DNA of 64,000 nucleotides from Paenibacillus tyrphae (GTDB lineage: Bacteria; Bacillota; Bacilli; Paenibacillales; NBRC-103111), in NCBI RefSeq assembly GCF_024158745.1, contig NZ_JAMZAW010000029.1, forward strand, positions 32,310-96,309, read 5' to 3'. The position numbers and the translations under genes were made by a program. The notes beneath the pieces were generated by a model, which saw nothing but the letters and a program-made list of their open reading frames with translations, had not been told where the DNA came from and searched no databases. Positions 43,277 through 52,388 of the stretch are shown here, piece after piece. Each line of letters begins with the position of its first letter. Position 1 is the first letter of the stretch.

Positions 43277-44047
43277 TCAATGTTGCTCGATCAGCTTGGC
43301 GTGGAGTACAAGTCTCCCCTTTGCAGGGTCGAGTGTATAGTCGCAGGTTGAGAGCGTGAGGATGCGGTCATCCACCCCGAGGACGGTGTCTGTTTTGTAC
43401 AGTGACCGTTCCCGGAGGCTTTGCAGGAAAGCTGCGTATTCCTGTTCGTTTTCGAACCCGGTCTGAATATAATTCAAGTCCGCAGTCGCAGGGTAGACGG
43501 AGAAAATCTCGGCCCGATAGCTGTGATACAAAGTATCGTATTGAAAAGTGGGGTTGTTCCTAAAAAAATCTTCTTCTAGGAATTTCTTCAAATCACCGAA
43601 CATGGAGCCGTCCTTCATGCGATGGCCGTAAATCACCGTGTTCGGCTGAGCCTTGCCGATATCGTTGCGAAAGTCGAGGAAAATGCTGCCGGCGCTCGCC
43701 TCCTCGCCCTTATAGTTCCGGTTCAAATAATAGGCGTTGTCCTTTCCTTGGACAACTGGATAATCGATTGCCGTATTCCCGATTCGGATCCAGCCGACCA
43801 CGTCCGGATTCGCGTCGAGCAGAGCCTTAAATTGAGCGCGGGCCTCCTTCGGGGCTTCTACAGCATCAATTGGAGGCTCCACGGCCTCAACATGAGGCGG
43901 CTGAGGCTCGGCGTGCCCGTACAACTGCCGGGCTTCGGCCATCACGACCCGGTTGTCATGGTAGCTTCGGAGAATACCGGTTAACTCATACCCGGAAAAC
44001 AGCATCAGTCCCAAGCAGAGCGGCGTCAGCCATCTTCGAACGTTCAA
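43277..44047 (-). CDS. srtB: Class B sortase
   Basis: A 256-residue membrane transpeptidase that joins sorted proteins to the cell wall. One N-terminal helix (about residues 8-25) is followed by the sortase barrel. Catalytic His is in YGHRMKDGSMF (about 141), Cys in TLSTCDY (about 233) and Arg in KGRLVLHAKL (about 245). The helical insertion between strands and the preceding DYPVVQGKDNAYYLNRNY mark class B. The start is TTG at 44047, with GAGGTGATG upstream. It is the last gene of the heme operon whose first gene has an NPQTG sorting signal, its evident substrate. Confidence 0.95.
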   Translation of the reverse strand: MNVRRWLTPLCLGLMLFSGYELTGILRSYHDNRVVMAEARQLYGHAEPQPPHVEAVEPPIDAVEAPKEARAQFKALLDANPDVVGWIRIGNTAIDYPVVQGKDNAYYLNRNYKGEEASAGSIFLDFRNDIGKAQPNTVIYGHRMKDGSMFGDLKKFLEEDFFRNNPTFQYDTLYHSYRAEIFSVYPATADLNYIQTGFENEQEYAAFLQSLRERSLYKTDTVLGVDDRILTLSTCDYTLDPAKGRLVLHAKLIEQH

Positions 44048-44066
44048 CTCATCACCTCAATACCGG

Positions 44067-44849
44067 TCAAATGCCGACGGGAATCATGTACAGCCCCGCA
44101 GCTTCTTCATGCTTGACGATCACATCCACGCCATAGATCGTCTTGATCGAAGCTTCCGTAATGACTTCGTCCGGCGGGCCTTGCATCTGAATTTCGCCGT
44201 TCTTCATTACGATCAAACGGTCGCTGTACCGGATCGCCTGATTGATGTCGTGCAGCACCATGACAATCGTCAGGCCGTGATCGGCATTCAGCTTTTTGAT
44301 TAACTCCAGTAGCTCAATTTGGTAATAAATGTCAAGAAATGTGGTCGGCTCATCCAAAAACAACATCGGCGTGCTTTGCGCCAACGCCATCGCTACCCAA
44401 GCTCTCTGCCTCTCGCCCCCGGACAATTGATCGAGCGTCGCCTGACGCTTTTCCAGCAGGTTCGTGCAGGACAGCGCCCACTCGACAGCCTTGTCGTCCT
44501 CCTCGCTAAGCGGGGCTAGCATGCTCCGATGCGCGATCCGGCCAAAGCCCGCCAGCTTCTCCACGGTGATGTCGTGGGGCGCGTCGTTCTGCTGGTGGAC
44601 GACAGCCAGCTTCCTGGCCAGCTCCTTCGGCTTGTAGCTGCAAATCGCCTTGCCGTCCAGCACGACCTGTCCGCTGTGCGGAGCGTAGTTTTGCGACATG
44701 ACGCCGAGCAGCGTCGACTTGCCCGATCCGTTCGGGCCGATAATGGTCGTGATTTTGCCAGGCTCGATCCGGCCGTTCACCTGTTTGAGCTGATCACGCT
44801 TCTTGTCATACGAAAAGCTGACTTGATGAATTTCCAACTTAATGTCCAT
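44067..44849 (-). CDS. Heme/iron ABC transporter ATP-binding protein
   Basis: A 260-residue ATPase of the siderophore/heme importer family. Walker A is GPNGSGKST (about residue 38), signature LSGGERQRAW (about 140), Walker B PMLFLDEPTTFLD and switch His in VLHDINQA. Start ATG 44849 overlaps the permease stop by 11 bases; GTG at 44861 is an alternative, very close to AGGAAGA. It lies between the IsdF-like permease and sortase B and powers IsdE/F-type import. Confidence 0.92.
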   Translation of the reverse strand: MDIKLEIHQVSFSYDKKRDQLKQVNGRIEPGKITTIIGPNGSGKSTLLGVMSQNYAPHSGQVVLDGKAICSYKPKELARKLAVVHQQNDAPHDITVEKLAGFGRIAHRSMLAPLSEEDDKAVEWALSCTNLLEKRQATLDQLSGGERQRAWVAMALAQSTPMLFLDEPTTFLDIYYQIELLELIKKLNADHGLTIVMVLHDINQAIRYSDRLIVMKNGEIQMQGPPDEVITEASIKTIYGVDVIVKHEEAAGLYMIPVGI

Positions 44850-45822
44850 GGACCCGATCACTCTTCCTAAGCAGAAATATCAAGAAAGGCCCCCCGATCA
44901 CCGTCATAATAATCGAGGCCGGAATTTCGGCAGGCGCCAGCACTGTTCGTCCGAGCGTGTCCGCCGTCAAGATCAACAAAGCCCCCGCCAGGGCGGAAAA
45001 CGGAATAAGCACCTTATGATCCGAACCGACGAGCAGCCGGGCAATATGGGGAACGAGCAGTCCTACAAAAGCGATAAGCCCTCCGATGGCCGTAGCGACG
45101 GCCGCCAGCAGGACGGCGACGGCGGAGATCAGCAGCCGGGCGCGCGAGACGGGAAGGCCGACGTTCCGGGCCGATTTGTCCTGCAGCGCAAGCACGTTGC
45201 ACCAGGAGCACAGCAGCAGCGAGAGAACGAGACCGGCGGTACCGTAGATGAGCATCACTTCGACGTCGCTCCACGTTTTCAAGGGAAACGTAGACGTCGT
45301 CGCCTGATTGACGCTGGTCACCGCATAGCTGCCTCTATAGTTAAACGATTGTCCCAAGCCGGTAAACATCGCATTGATGGCGATCCCTACAAGAATAATC
45401 CGAATCGGACTGAGGCCCGATTTCCAAGAGAACGAATAGACCAGAAAGCATGCTAAAGCGCCGCCCATAAAAGCAAAAAACGGCAGCCAAAAGAAAAGGC
45501 CCGGGAATAAAGAGACCATCAAGATGGAAACAAACCCGGCTCCCGAAGAGATGCCGATCACGCCGGCGTCCGCAAGCGAGCTTCGCATCACGGCTTGCAG
45601 AAGCACGCCCGATACCGCCAATGCCGCTCCGACGAACAGCGCGACGATGATCCGGGGCAGACGCAGGTCGCGGATGACTTCCACTTTCTTGTTCGCGCCG
45701 GTAACCAAGCCTTGAATCAGCTCAAAGCCGCCGACCTTGATACTGCCCGTCGTTGCGGATACGATGACCATGACGACGAGCAAAAGGATGACGGCCGCCA
45801 GGCTCCAAATCGTTTTGTTCAT
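44839..45822 (-). CDS. Heme/iron ABC transporter permease (IsdF/FecCD family)
   Basis: A 327-residue permease with about nine helices of the FecCD family. Markers are LRLPRIIVALFVGAALAVSG (about residue 55), GVIGISSGAGF, and the C-terminal coupling region AIGGLIAFVGLLVPHIARLL (about 240-259) that contacts the ATPase. Start ATG at 45822 has GAGGA nine bases upstream. It is 28 bases downstream of isdE. Its neighbours (IsdE-like binding protein, NEAT proteins, sortase B) point to heme as cargo. Confidence 0.93.
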   Translation of the reverse strand: MNKTIWSLAAVILLLVVMVIVSATTGSIKVGGFELIQGLVTGANKKVEVIRDLRLPRIIVALFVGAALAVSGVLLQAVMRSSLADAGVIGISSGAGFVSILMVSLFPGLFFWLPFFAFMGGALACFLVYSFSWKSGLSPIRIILVGIAINAMFTGLGQSFNYRGSYAVTSVNQATTSTFPLKTWSDVEVMLIYGTAGLVLSLLLCSWCNVLALQDKSARNVGLPVSRARLLISAVAVLLAAVATAIGGLIAFVGLLVPHIARLLVGSDHKVLIPFSALAGALLILTADTLGRTVLAPAEIPASIIMTVIGGPFLIFLLRKSDRVHGH

Positions 45823-45850
45823 GTGCAAACGTCCTCTGTCGCTCCATAGT

Positions 45851-46753
45851 TTACGGGTACAGCATGTTCGTCACAACGTCCAGCGCTTCGATCGCCGCCA
45901 AATTTCCCGTCGTTCCGAACAACCGTTCCTCCAGATCGTATACCCTGTTGTTTTTTACCGCATCGAAGTGCTTCCAAATGTCGTTTTTCTTAAATTCTTT
46001 ATCGAACATTTTGACGACCTCTTCCGGCATCCCGTGAGCCGCCCGCAAAATGACGTCCGGGTTCGCCTGCTGGAGGTATTCCGTATTGGAGGCCAAATAT
46101 TCCACTTTTTCGCCCTGTATAACATTTCTCCCGCCGGCCAGCTTCACCAGATCGCCAATGTACGAGTTCTCCGTCGCTACCAGATAGCTGCCCGGCACGC
46201 CAAGCAGAATAAGCACGGACGGTGACGCTTTGCCCGCGATCCGCTGCCTGATTTCGGCGAGCTTCTTGTCGTATTGGGCTACGATCGCTTCGGCCTGCTT
46301 CTGCCGCCCATATTTGCCGCCCAACGTCTTGATGGCCTCATTCATTTTGCCCAGACTGGTCAGATCGAGAAAGTTCGCTTCGATTCCCGCGTTCTTGAAT
46401 ACAGGCTCCAAGTCGTATTGCAAGGTCGTCACGGATAACACGTCCGTCGGATCAAGCGACTTCACAAGCTCTATGTTCGGGCTCATCGGATTGCCTACTT
46501 GGGGCAAGGACGCATACCGTTTGGGCAGCTCCTTGTAGCTGGTCGGAATCCCGACCAAATCGACCTCAAGCGCATCCATGATTTCCGCAGCCGCCACCGT
46601 CGTGGCGATGACCCGATGCTCCGGCTGCGTCTTGGCCGCCTCCGGGCCTGCGTTCGCAGCAGCGGTACCATCGGTGTTCGCCTTCGCCGAGCAGCCTGTT
46701 ACGAGCAGCAGAAGGACGATTGCAGCGCTTAGCCCTTTGCACCATTTGCCCAC
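45851..46753 (-). CDS. isdE: Heme-binding lipoprotein IsdE
   Basis: A 300-residue binding lipoprotein. The lipobox is LVTGC (Cys about 21). It closely follows the IsdE pattern: RVIATTVAAAEIMDALEVDLVG (in part, about 47-68), SYKELPKRY, GNPMSPNIE, the Met-containing heme-facing loop near it, and ILRAAHGMPEEV (about 240), where the His is the expected second heme ligand. GTG start at 46753 with AGGAGG upstream. It hands heme to the IsdF-like permease encoded next. Confidence 0.93.
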   Translation of the reverse strand: MGKWCKGLSAAIVLLLLVTGCSAKANTDGTAAANAGPEAAKTQPEHRVIATTVAAAEIMDALEVDLVGIPTSYKELPKRYASLPQVGNPMSPNIELVKSLDPTDVLSVTTLQYDLEPVFKNAGIEANFLDLTSLGKMNEAIKTLGGKYGRQKQAEAIVAQYDKKLAEIRQRIAGKASPSVLILLGVPGSYLVATENSYIGDLVKLAGGRNVIQGEKVEYLASNTEYLQQANPDVILRAAHGMPEEVVKMFDKEFKKNDIWKHFDAVKNNRVYDLEERLFGTTGNLAAIEALDVVTNMLYP

Positions 46754-46839
46754 CTTCGCGATTCCTCCTTTCTAAAAAAATTACGGAGGACGCCGGTTAC
46801 CCGACATCCCCGCTTATCCCATTTTTGTTTCAACCGCCA

Positions 46840-49800
46840 TTACTTGGCATGGTTCAGCATTTTCAATACCAGGTTCACTGCTTCGACCCGTGTTACGTTC
46901 GCATGCGGTGCGAAATGGTTGTCGTAGCTTGCGCCGACGATTTCGAGCTTATGGGCCGCATCAATGTAGGGCTGCGCCCATGGCGCAATTTGTCCGGCAT
47001 CCGCGAACGGAAGAGACGCATTCGCTGCAGGCTCGATCTTCAGGGCGCGCACGATCATAACGGCCATTTCGGTCCGGCTGACATTCCGGTCGCCCGAGAA
47101 CGTTCCGTCCGCATAACCGCTGATGATGCCCGAGCTCACGACGCTGGCCAAGTTCTCCTTAGCCCATGCGGGAATGCTGTCGAGGTCGGCGAAATTCAAT
47201 TCGCCCTGCTCCCCTTTCAGCTTGAGCGCCCGGCTGATCATCGCCGCCACTTCGGCCCGACTTGTCTCGTTATCCGGACGGAACGTGCCGTCCTCATAGC
47301 CGTTGACGATGCCCAGAGCCGCAGCCCGCTCGATCAGAGCTTTCGCCCAGTGGTCTTCGATATCGGTCAGCTTCGCAGGTGTGATCGCCTCCACCGCAGG
47401 CTTGGCTTCCGCTTTAGGCTCTTCCTTCTTCTTCTCTTCTTCCTTCTTGACAGGCTTGATGCTGTCAAGATCGAACGTCATATCCACGGTGTATACCCGG
47501 TTGTATTTGTCCGGCCAGTCCATCTTGATCCGGGCTTTTTTCGTGCTCGCATCCTTCACTTCGAACTGAACAACCCGGGTATTTTCTTTTTCATTGGAAG
47601 ATACCACTTTGACATCGGCAAACGGATCGGCATCCTTCTCGACTTGATCCTGCTCGACCTGGATCATCGGCATTTCTTTGCTTTTGTTCACGGTGAAGGT
47701 GACGAGCTTCTTGCCGTCATCCTGAACTGTCAGGTTGGCAGGATGCTTCACGAGATCGTTGATGAACGATTTTTTCGGTGCATTCTTATCTGCCTTCTTA
47801 TCCGCTTTATTGTCTTCCGTCTTCGTTTGCTCCGAGCTGGCTTCCGTGTCAAGCAGCGCATAGTCCATCGTATACTCGCCGGCTTTCAGCGAATTGGGGA
47901 ACGGCTTGGCGTTCAGGACTTTGGACAAGTTGCCGTTAAGCTCCTTCAGGCTGCTTTTGTCAAACGCAATGTGCACGTCATAGGAATGGAAATAGTTGAA
48001 CGCTGCCCAATCGACCTTGACCCAGCCTTTCACTTTCTCATCCAGATTCGGCACTCGGAATTTCACGATCCGCGTGTTCTCTTTCTCATCGGTGCTGACC
48101 ACGGTCGTGTCGGTCAGACTTCCGCTTTGCTCGACTTTGAACTCGGTAATTTCCTTGCTCTGCTTGAGCACAATCGAGACGTATTGCGTACCGTTCTCCA
48201 CTTTTAAGCTGCCCGGCGTTTTCACGTAATCCTGCATTACGGATTTAGTATCGGTGCCGTACTTCAACACTTTAAAATCAATAGTGTACGTACCGTCGGC
48301 AAGTCCGTTCGGGCTTTTTGCCGGCACGTTCGGGTTCACCGGCCCGGGTCCTCCGGGCGAAGCAGGCACGAGGTTGTTCAAGGCAATGCGGAACGAACGC
48401 TCCTCTGCTCCGTTATCCTTCGCCACCGCCAGCTTGACGAGATAGGTGGCGGCCAAATCGTCGATTTCGTATCGGACATCTGCCGCACCCGCAGCTAACG
48501 TACGGGCAGTTTCAGGCTCCGGCGACGTTGGCGCTTCTTGCGCCGGAATATCCCGGGTTGTCCCGTCGGCGTGCAGTAATTGGAAATTCGCAATCGCTAC
48601 ACCGTTTTTCCGTTGGAACGAGAGAAATTTTTTTCCGTCGTGAACGGTTAATTTCCCGGTATGTTCAAGATACGAGCTTACGGACGAGCCGAAACGGTCG
48701 CCGGAGATGACGACGAGATCGAAGCTGTATTGCCCGTTTGCGACGTTCACCGGAGTGCGGGGGCTTGTCACGACCGCAGCTTTAAATCCGGCAATCGCCG
48801 TCTCCAGAGCGCTGGCGGCCTGATCCACCTGTCCTTGCTCCGCTTCTTCCAGACCGGCTGTGGCTTGGGCCTGCCGGATCGCCGCATAAAGCGCGTTCTT
48901 GGCTCCATTGGCATATTGACCCGGGAACGTTCCTTCGACCGCTGCGTTATGCAGCGCCTCGGCCTCTGCGATCAGCGCGTTCAATTTCCCTTTCTGAGCC
49001 GGGCCCGCTTGAATGGCGAGCGTATGCCAGCTGCCGTCTACCTTAAGCTGTCCGTTATGATTGTTCACCACGACGTCGCTTAACGCAACAAGCGCATAAG
49101 TCGCCTGTGTCACCGATTGCGCCTGAAAAGTGAGCGTGATGTACCGATTGTTCACCGGCAAAGGCCGCACGCCTTCGTCCAGGCTGGTCGACAAGCGGAC
49201 TTGTCCGGGCGCGATCTCGTACTGCTCCGTGAGGCGAAGGCCGTTGATCATCGGGGACGCTTCAACCAACTTCAGCTTGGCCGGATCGAAGCCCAGCGTC
49301 AGCCCTTGCGTATACACCTGCTCGTATACGCTGTTCGTCACGCCGCTCACCCCGAACGTCAGCTTCAGCTGCTGTCCGGCTTTCACGGCCGCAGGTCCCG
49401 TCAGTTCGGAGGACGGGATTTTCTCGGCGTTTGCGGAGTCGAACTTCAAGCGGATTTTGTGCGTTTTTTGGTAAGGCTGTCCGTTGTACGAGGTTTCCAC
49501 CCGCACCTCTGCATTCACGAGAGCGGTCAGATCGCTCACTTCAAATTCCACCACCCGGGTGTCGTCCGCCGCATTGCGGCTCGCCACGGTAGCATCGAGC
49601 AGCACGCCGCCCTGCTCCACCTTGAATTGCGGAATGATCGAGCTCTGCTTCACCGTGAAGGATACCTTCTTGCGCCCCTGCTGAACCGTAAGCTTGCCCG
49701 GTTTAGCCAAGTACGAATCCATGCCCGACGTCTGATCCGCCGTCGCATGAAGCGCCGTAAACGGAAGGCGGTATACGCCGTCCTTCGCGGGGTCCGGATT

Positions 49801-50532
49801 CGCGGTATTCACCGATGCCTTGAACGCATCGAGGGCCGCTTGCAGCGCAGCAGCAGCCTTGTTCAGCTGCGCCTGCGTAGGCGATGCGCCGTCGGCGACA
49901 GCCTTGGCTTGCGCAATCGCCGAGCTCAATTTGCTCTTGGAGCCTGCGGGATACTGCCCCTTCAGGCTGCCTTCCACGGCGGCATCATGCGCCGATTGCG
50001 CTTGGGCGACGAGCGCCGTCAGCCGGCTCTTGTCCCCCGGCTCCGCCACGAGGGTGTCCGTATCGAAAACGATGCGAACGGTATAATAATTGTCGTAGAC
50101 GAAGTCGGGCATGCCCGGCAAGCCCATAATTTTCACATGGATCTTGGCATTCAGCTTAGCCGACACATCCGGCACTTCGAACTTCACGACTCTCGTATTC
50201 TTGACTTCGTCCCGGCTTACGACTTCCGCATCGACGAATTGTCCGTTGTTCTCCGTCTTGAAATATTGCCACCAGCTGCTGTTAAGCAAAGTGATGGATG
50301 CGAATTGCTTCCCGTCCTTCACTTCCAGCTTGGCCTGAACCGGCTTCGGAAGGTAATCGTTCACCATCGACGGCTCGTCTTTATCTTCCTTCAGCACGGT
50401 TAAACCGATCGTATAGCTGCCCTCCTCAAGCGAGGGGGCCGCACCGGCGAGCGGAATTTGGACCGCAGCGAGAAATACGAAGACGGCTAGAAAAACGGAT
50501 AAAGCTTTCTGTACTATCCTGCTCAAAGTCAT
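46840..50532 (-). CDS. Five-NEAT, S-layer-anchored heme-binding protein
   Basis: A 1230-residue surface protein. In order: signal peptide (1-31); NEAT1 (about 38-158); FIVAR-like helices (169-241); NEAT2 (251-366); cohesin-like beta-sandwich (377-505); second FIVAR (514-588); NEAT3 (598-720); NEAT4 (745-860); NEAT5 (883-1023); Lys/Glu linker; three SLH domains (1053-1104, 1112-1165, 1174-1228). The heme-ligand motif YxxxY is kept in NEAT1 (YDNYY), NEAT4 (YFHSY) and NEAT5 (YNRVY). NEAT2 has YxxxH, and NEAT3 lacks the tyrosines. ATG at 50532 follows AAAGGAG; the frame extends to 50571. SLH anchoring of NEAT domains is known in B. anthracis BslK, but this protein is far larger. It probably captures heme at the outermost wall and passes it inward. 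Confidence 0.93.
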   Translation of the reverse strand: MTLSRIVQKALSVFLAVFVFLAAVQIPLAGAAPSLEEGSYTIGLTVLKEDKDEPSMVNDYLPKPVQAKLEVKDGKQFASITLLNSSWWQYFKTENNGQFVDAEVVSRDEVKNTRVVKFEVPDVSAKLNAKIHVKIMGLPGMPDFVYDNYYTVRIVFDTDTLVAEPGDKSRLTALVAQAQSAHDAAVEGSLKGQYPAGSKSKLSSAIAQAKAVADGASPTQAQLNKAAAALQAALDAFKASVNTANPDPAKDGVYRLPFTALHATADQTSGMDSYLAKPGKLTVQQGRKKVSFTVKQSSIIPQFKVEQGGVLLDATVASRNAADDTRVVEFEVSDLTALVNAEVRVETSYNGQPYQKTHKIRLKFDSANAEKIPSSELTGPAAVKAGQQLKLTFGVSGVTNSVYEQVYTQGLTLGFDPAKLKLVEASPMINGLRLTEQYEIAPGQVRLSTSLDEGVRPLPVNNRYITLTFQAQSVTQATYALVALSDVVVNNHNGQLKVDGSWHTLAIQAGPAQKGKLNALIAEAEALHNAAVEGTFPGQYANGAKNALYAAIRQAQATAGLEEAEQGQVDQAASALETAIAGFKAAVVTSPRTPVNVANGQYSFDLVVISGDRFGSSVSSYLEHTGKLTVHDGKKFLSFQRKNGVAIANFQLLHADGTTRDIPAQEAPTSPEPETARTLAAGAADVRYEIDDLAATYLVKLAVAKDNGAEERSFRIALNNLVPASPGGPGPVNPNVPAKSPNGLADGTYTIDFKVLKYGTDTKSVMQDYVKTPGSLKVENGTQYVSIVLKQSKEITEFKVEQSGSLTDTTVVSTDEKENTRIVKFRVPNLDEKVKGWVKVDWAAFNYFHSYDVHIAFDKSSLKELNGNLSKVLNAKPFPNSLKAGEYTMDYALLDTEASSEQTKTEDNKADKKADKNAPKKSFINDLVKHPANLTVQDDGKKLVTFTVNKSKEMPMIQVEQDQVEKDADPFADVKVVSSNEKENTRVVQFEVKDASTKKARIKMDWPDKYNRVYTVDMTFDLDSIKPVKKEEEKKKEEPKAEAKPAVEAITPAKLTDIEDHWAKALIERAAALGIVNGYEDGTFRPDNETSRAEVAAMISRALKLKGEQGELNFADLDSIPAWAKENLASVVSSGIISGYADGTFSGDRNVSRTEMAVMIVRALKIEPAANASLPFADAGQIAPWAQPYIDAAHKLEIVGASYDNHFAPHANVTRVEAVNLVLKMLNHAK

Positions 50533-50644
50533 AACGCTCCTTTGTTGTCTCGTAAATAAACCGGGGATCAAGCTCCCCTTGCTTTCCTGGCCGCAGCGGA
50601 TTACAGATGCTTCTTAGCTACAATGACGCGCCTGGATGACTTGC

Positions 50645-51115
50645 TTATTGCGGTTTAATGGTGCTCGTATTGTATTGAATTTGAACGTTGTACTTGTGGT
50701 CGTAAGGGAACGGCAGCGTTGTAATTTTCACATGCGTGTACACGTTCGTTTTGGCCGTCAAATCGGATACCGGGAATTTAACGACGCGGGTGTTGGCTGC
50801 CGGGTCCGTGCTTACCACGGTCGCGTCAACGTAGCTTCCGTTCTGTTCGGTTTTGAAAAATTGAATCCAATCGCTGTTTTTCAAAGTAACCGAGACGAAT
50901 TTGTTGCCGTTGACCACTTCCAGCTTAGCCGGCTTCTGGAGATAGCCGTCCATGGTGGACGTTTGGTTGGTTTGATCCTTCAACACGGTGAATTCAACCG
51001 TATAAGTTCCGTCAGCAAGCGCAGGATTGGCTCCGGCCAGCGGGGCTTGAACGAATGTCAGCAGCGCAAACATCATCATAAATACGGCAATAGCTTTAGT
51101 AAATTGCTTTCTCAA
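50645..51115 (-). CDS. Secreted single-NEAT heme-binding protein (hemophore-like)
   Basis: A 156-residue protein with a signal peptide (about 1-29) and one NEAT domain (about 35-150). The heme pocket is complete: STMDGYLQKP for the distal helix and YDHKYNVQIQY with the YxxxY tyrosines. The chain ends right after the domain, with no sorting signal, SLH or membrane helix. It is therefore probably released or loosely held, like IsdX-type hemophores. The start is TTG at 51115 with AAAGGAG upstream. It is second in the operon, 22 bases after the anchored NEAT protein. Confidence 0.9.
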   Translation of the reverse strand: MRKQFTKAIAVFMMMFALLTFVQAPLAGANPALADGTYTVEFTVLKDQTNQTSTMDGYLQKPAKLEVVNGNKFVSVTLKNSDWIQFFKTEQNGSYVDATVVSTDPAANTRVVKFPVSDLTAKTNVYTHVKITTLPFPYDHKYNVQIQYNTSTIKPQ

Positions 51116-51137
51116 AGGGATTCTCTCCTTTTAGGGT

Positions 51138-51998
51138 CTAGTGGTTTTGGAGGCTGCGGACCAGATAGCATGCTGAAATGAAGAACAAAGCTGTAAAGAA
51201 AGCAAGGGGCGCTTTATCCCCGGTTTGCGGGTTGTCGGCTGACAGCATCACTTTGTCCGCCGGCTGCTTGGCGGCGTCGGCTGCCGCCACAGGCTTCGTG
51301 CTCGCTGCCGGAGCTGTGTTCTCCGCCTTAACGGCGGCATCGGCTTTCGCTTCCGGCTTTACGCTTGCTGCCGGAGCTGTTCCATTCTTCTCCGCCTTCA
51401 CGGCATCGGCCTTCGCTTCCGGCTTCACGCTTGCTGCCGGAGCTGTCGTACCGGCCTTCGCGCCTTTGTCGGCGCCGGTTTTCTCCGCAGCCGAAGTCGA
51501 AACACCAGTTTTATCGGAGGCTGGTTTGGCCGCCGATTCGACTTTTTTTAACTTCTTCGTGTCGAAAATAAAGCGGATCGTGTAATCATGGTCGTAGTTA
51601 ATCGATTCGACTGTCACATGAATTTTGGAAAGCAGCGGCTTGGACAAATCGTCAAGCTTGAATTCGACGACTCGGGTATCTTCCTTCTCATCGCTCTTGA
51701 TCACTTTCGCATCGGCAAAATCGCCTTTCTCAGGCACTTTGAACATGGTGATCCATTTGCTGTGGTTCATTTGAATTTGCGCGGTGATTTCGCCTTTTTT
51801 CACCTGCAAGGTCGCCGGTTTCTCGAAATAATCGTTCGCCATCGAAGCCGACTCGTTTTCCGCCTTGACAATGGTGTAGTCAATCGTATACGTACCGTCG
51901 GCCAAATCGGACGCAGCTTGCGCTCCCGGCGCAAAGAACAGGCTCAGGATGAAAGCCAGCGTCAAAAACAAAGAGGGTAAAGCTAATGACCTTTTCAC
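51138..51998 (-). CDS. isdC: IsdC-like NEAT protein with NPQTG sortase B signal
   Basis: A 286-residue wall protein: signal peptide (1-28), NEAT domain (about 33-150) with ASMANDYFEKP and YDHDYTIRF (YxxxY), a long Ala/Lys/Pro linker, then NPQTGD (about residue 259), a hydrophobic helix and a short tail. NPQTG is the class B sorting motif pattern (NPQTN in S. aureus IsdC), and a srtB gene closes the operon. The linker holds near-identical repeats of the unit beginning APAASVKPEAKAD, also visible as DNA repeats. GTG start at 51998 with GGAAAGGAAG upstream. It should relay heme through the peptidoglycan to IsdE. Confidence 0.93.
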   Translation of the reverse strand: MKRSLALPSLFLTLAFILSLFFAPGAQAASDLADGTYTIDYTIVKAENESASMANDYFEKPATLQVKKGEITAQIQMNHSKWITMFKVPEKGDFADAKVIKSDEKEDTRVVEFKLDDLSKPLLSKIHVTVESINYDHDYTIRFIFDTKKLKKVESAAKPASDKTGVSTSAAEKTGADKGAKAGTTAPAASVKPEAKADAVKAEKNGTAPAASVKPEAKADAAVKAENTAPAASTKPVAAADAAKQPADKVMLSADNPQTGDKAPLAFFTALFFISACYLVRSLQNH

Positions 51999-52031
51999 GT
52001 TGTACGGGCTTCCTTTCCGGTTAGTTTACGT

Positions 52032-52068
52032 TGATAATCGTTATCATCAATATTGATTATCATTCTCA
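52032..52068 (-). promoter_or_regulatory. Tandem Fur boxes of the isd operon
   Basis: TGATAATCGTTATCA (52032..52046; 13 of 14 of the 7-1-7 consensus) and TGATTATCATTCTCA (52054..52068; 12 of 14) lie just upstream of the first NEAT gene. A minus-strand TTGAGA-N17-TGATAA promoter would be covered by both. The stretch 52070..52300 is AT-rich and holds no gene. Confidence 0.85.
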
Positions 52069-52306
52069 ATTAGAACTCAAAAAAAATGATCCCTTCCGGC
52101 TTCTTCAGTTTTTCTTTTCGCAATTTTCTGAACATGGCATCCCTCCCTTATTTCAATTTTGGAAATATTTAGACGAAATTTTATCCGACAGGTTGATCTT
52201 ATTCCAGATTCAAGGAAATTGTCAACCCATATTATTGGCAGCAACCAAAAATTTGGTTATTCCACCGGCCCAAAAATAAATTTTGGATAAATTCCCCAAC
52301 CTCCCA

Positions 52307-52335
52307 TTGACATTGAAAGTGATAATCATTATCAT
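52307..52335 (+). promoter_or_regulatory. Promoter with perfect Fur box for the second heme transporter
   Basis: TTGACA, a 17-base spacer and TATCAT. TGATAATCATTATCA (52320..52334) is a perfect 7-1-7 Fur palindrome sitting over the spacer and -10. A weaker GATTATCAT follows at about 52351. Confidence 0.9.
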
Positions 52336-52388
52336 TTGTAATCGATCATAGATTATCATATCCGGCTCCGCCAGATAGGAGGACGCAA

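Noticed and set aside
46788..46809. Terminator between the multi-NEAT gene and isdE
   Set aside because: The 9-bp stem has two G-U pairs and the T-run begins seven bases away, so it is at best a weak attenuator. The isd genes are treated as one operon.
46720..50403. Long plus-strand open frames opposite the multi-NEAT gene
   Set aside because: They are antisense to well-formed NEAT and SLH domains, with Arg/His/Leu-rich low-complexity translations and no start signals.
50555..50580. Terminator between the secreted NEAT gene and the multi-NEAT gene
   Set aside because: Only a GGGGA/TCCCC stem with a distant, interrupted T-tract, insufficient to call termination.
51250..51480. CRISPR-like repeat array
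   Set aside because: The repeats are in-frame coding units of a surface-protein linker, without unique spacers or cas genes.
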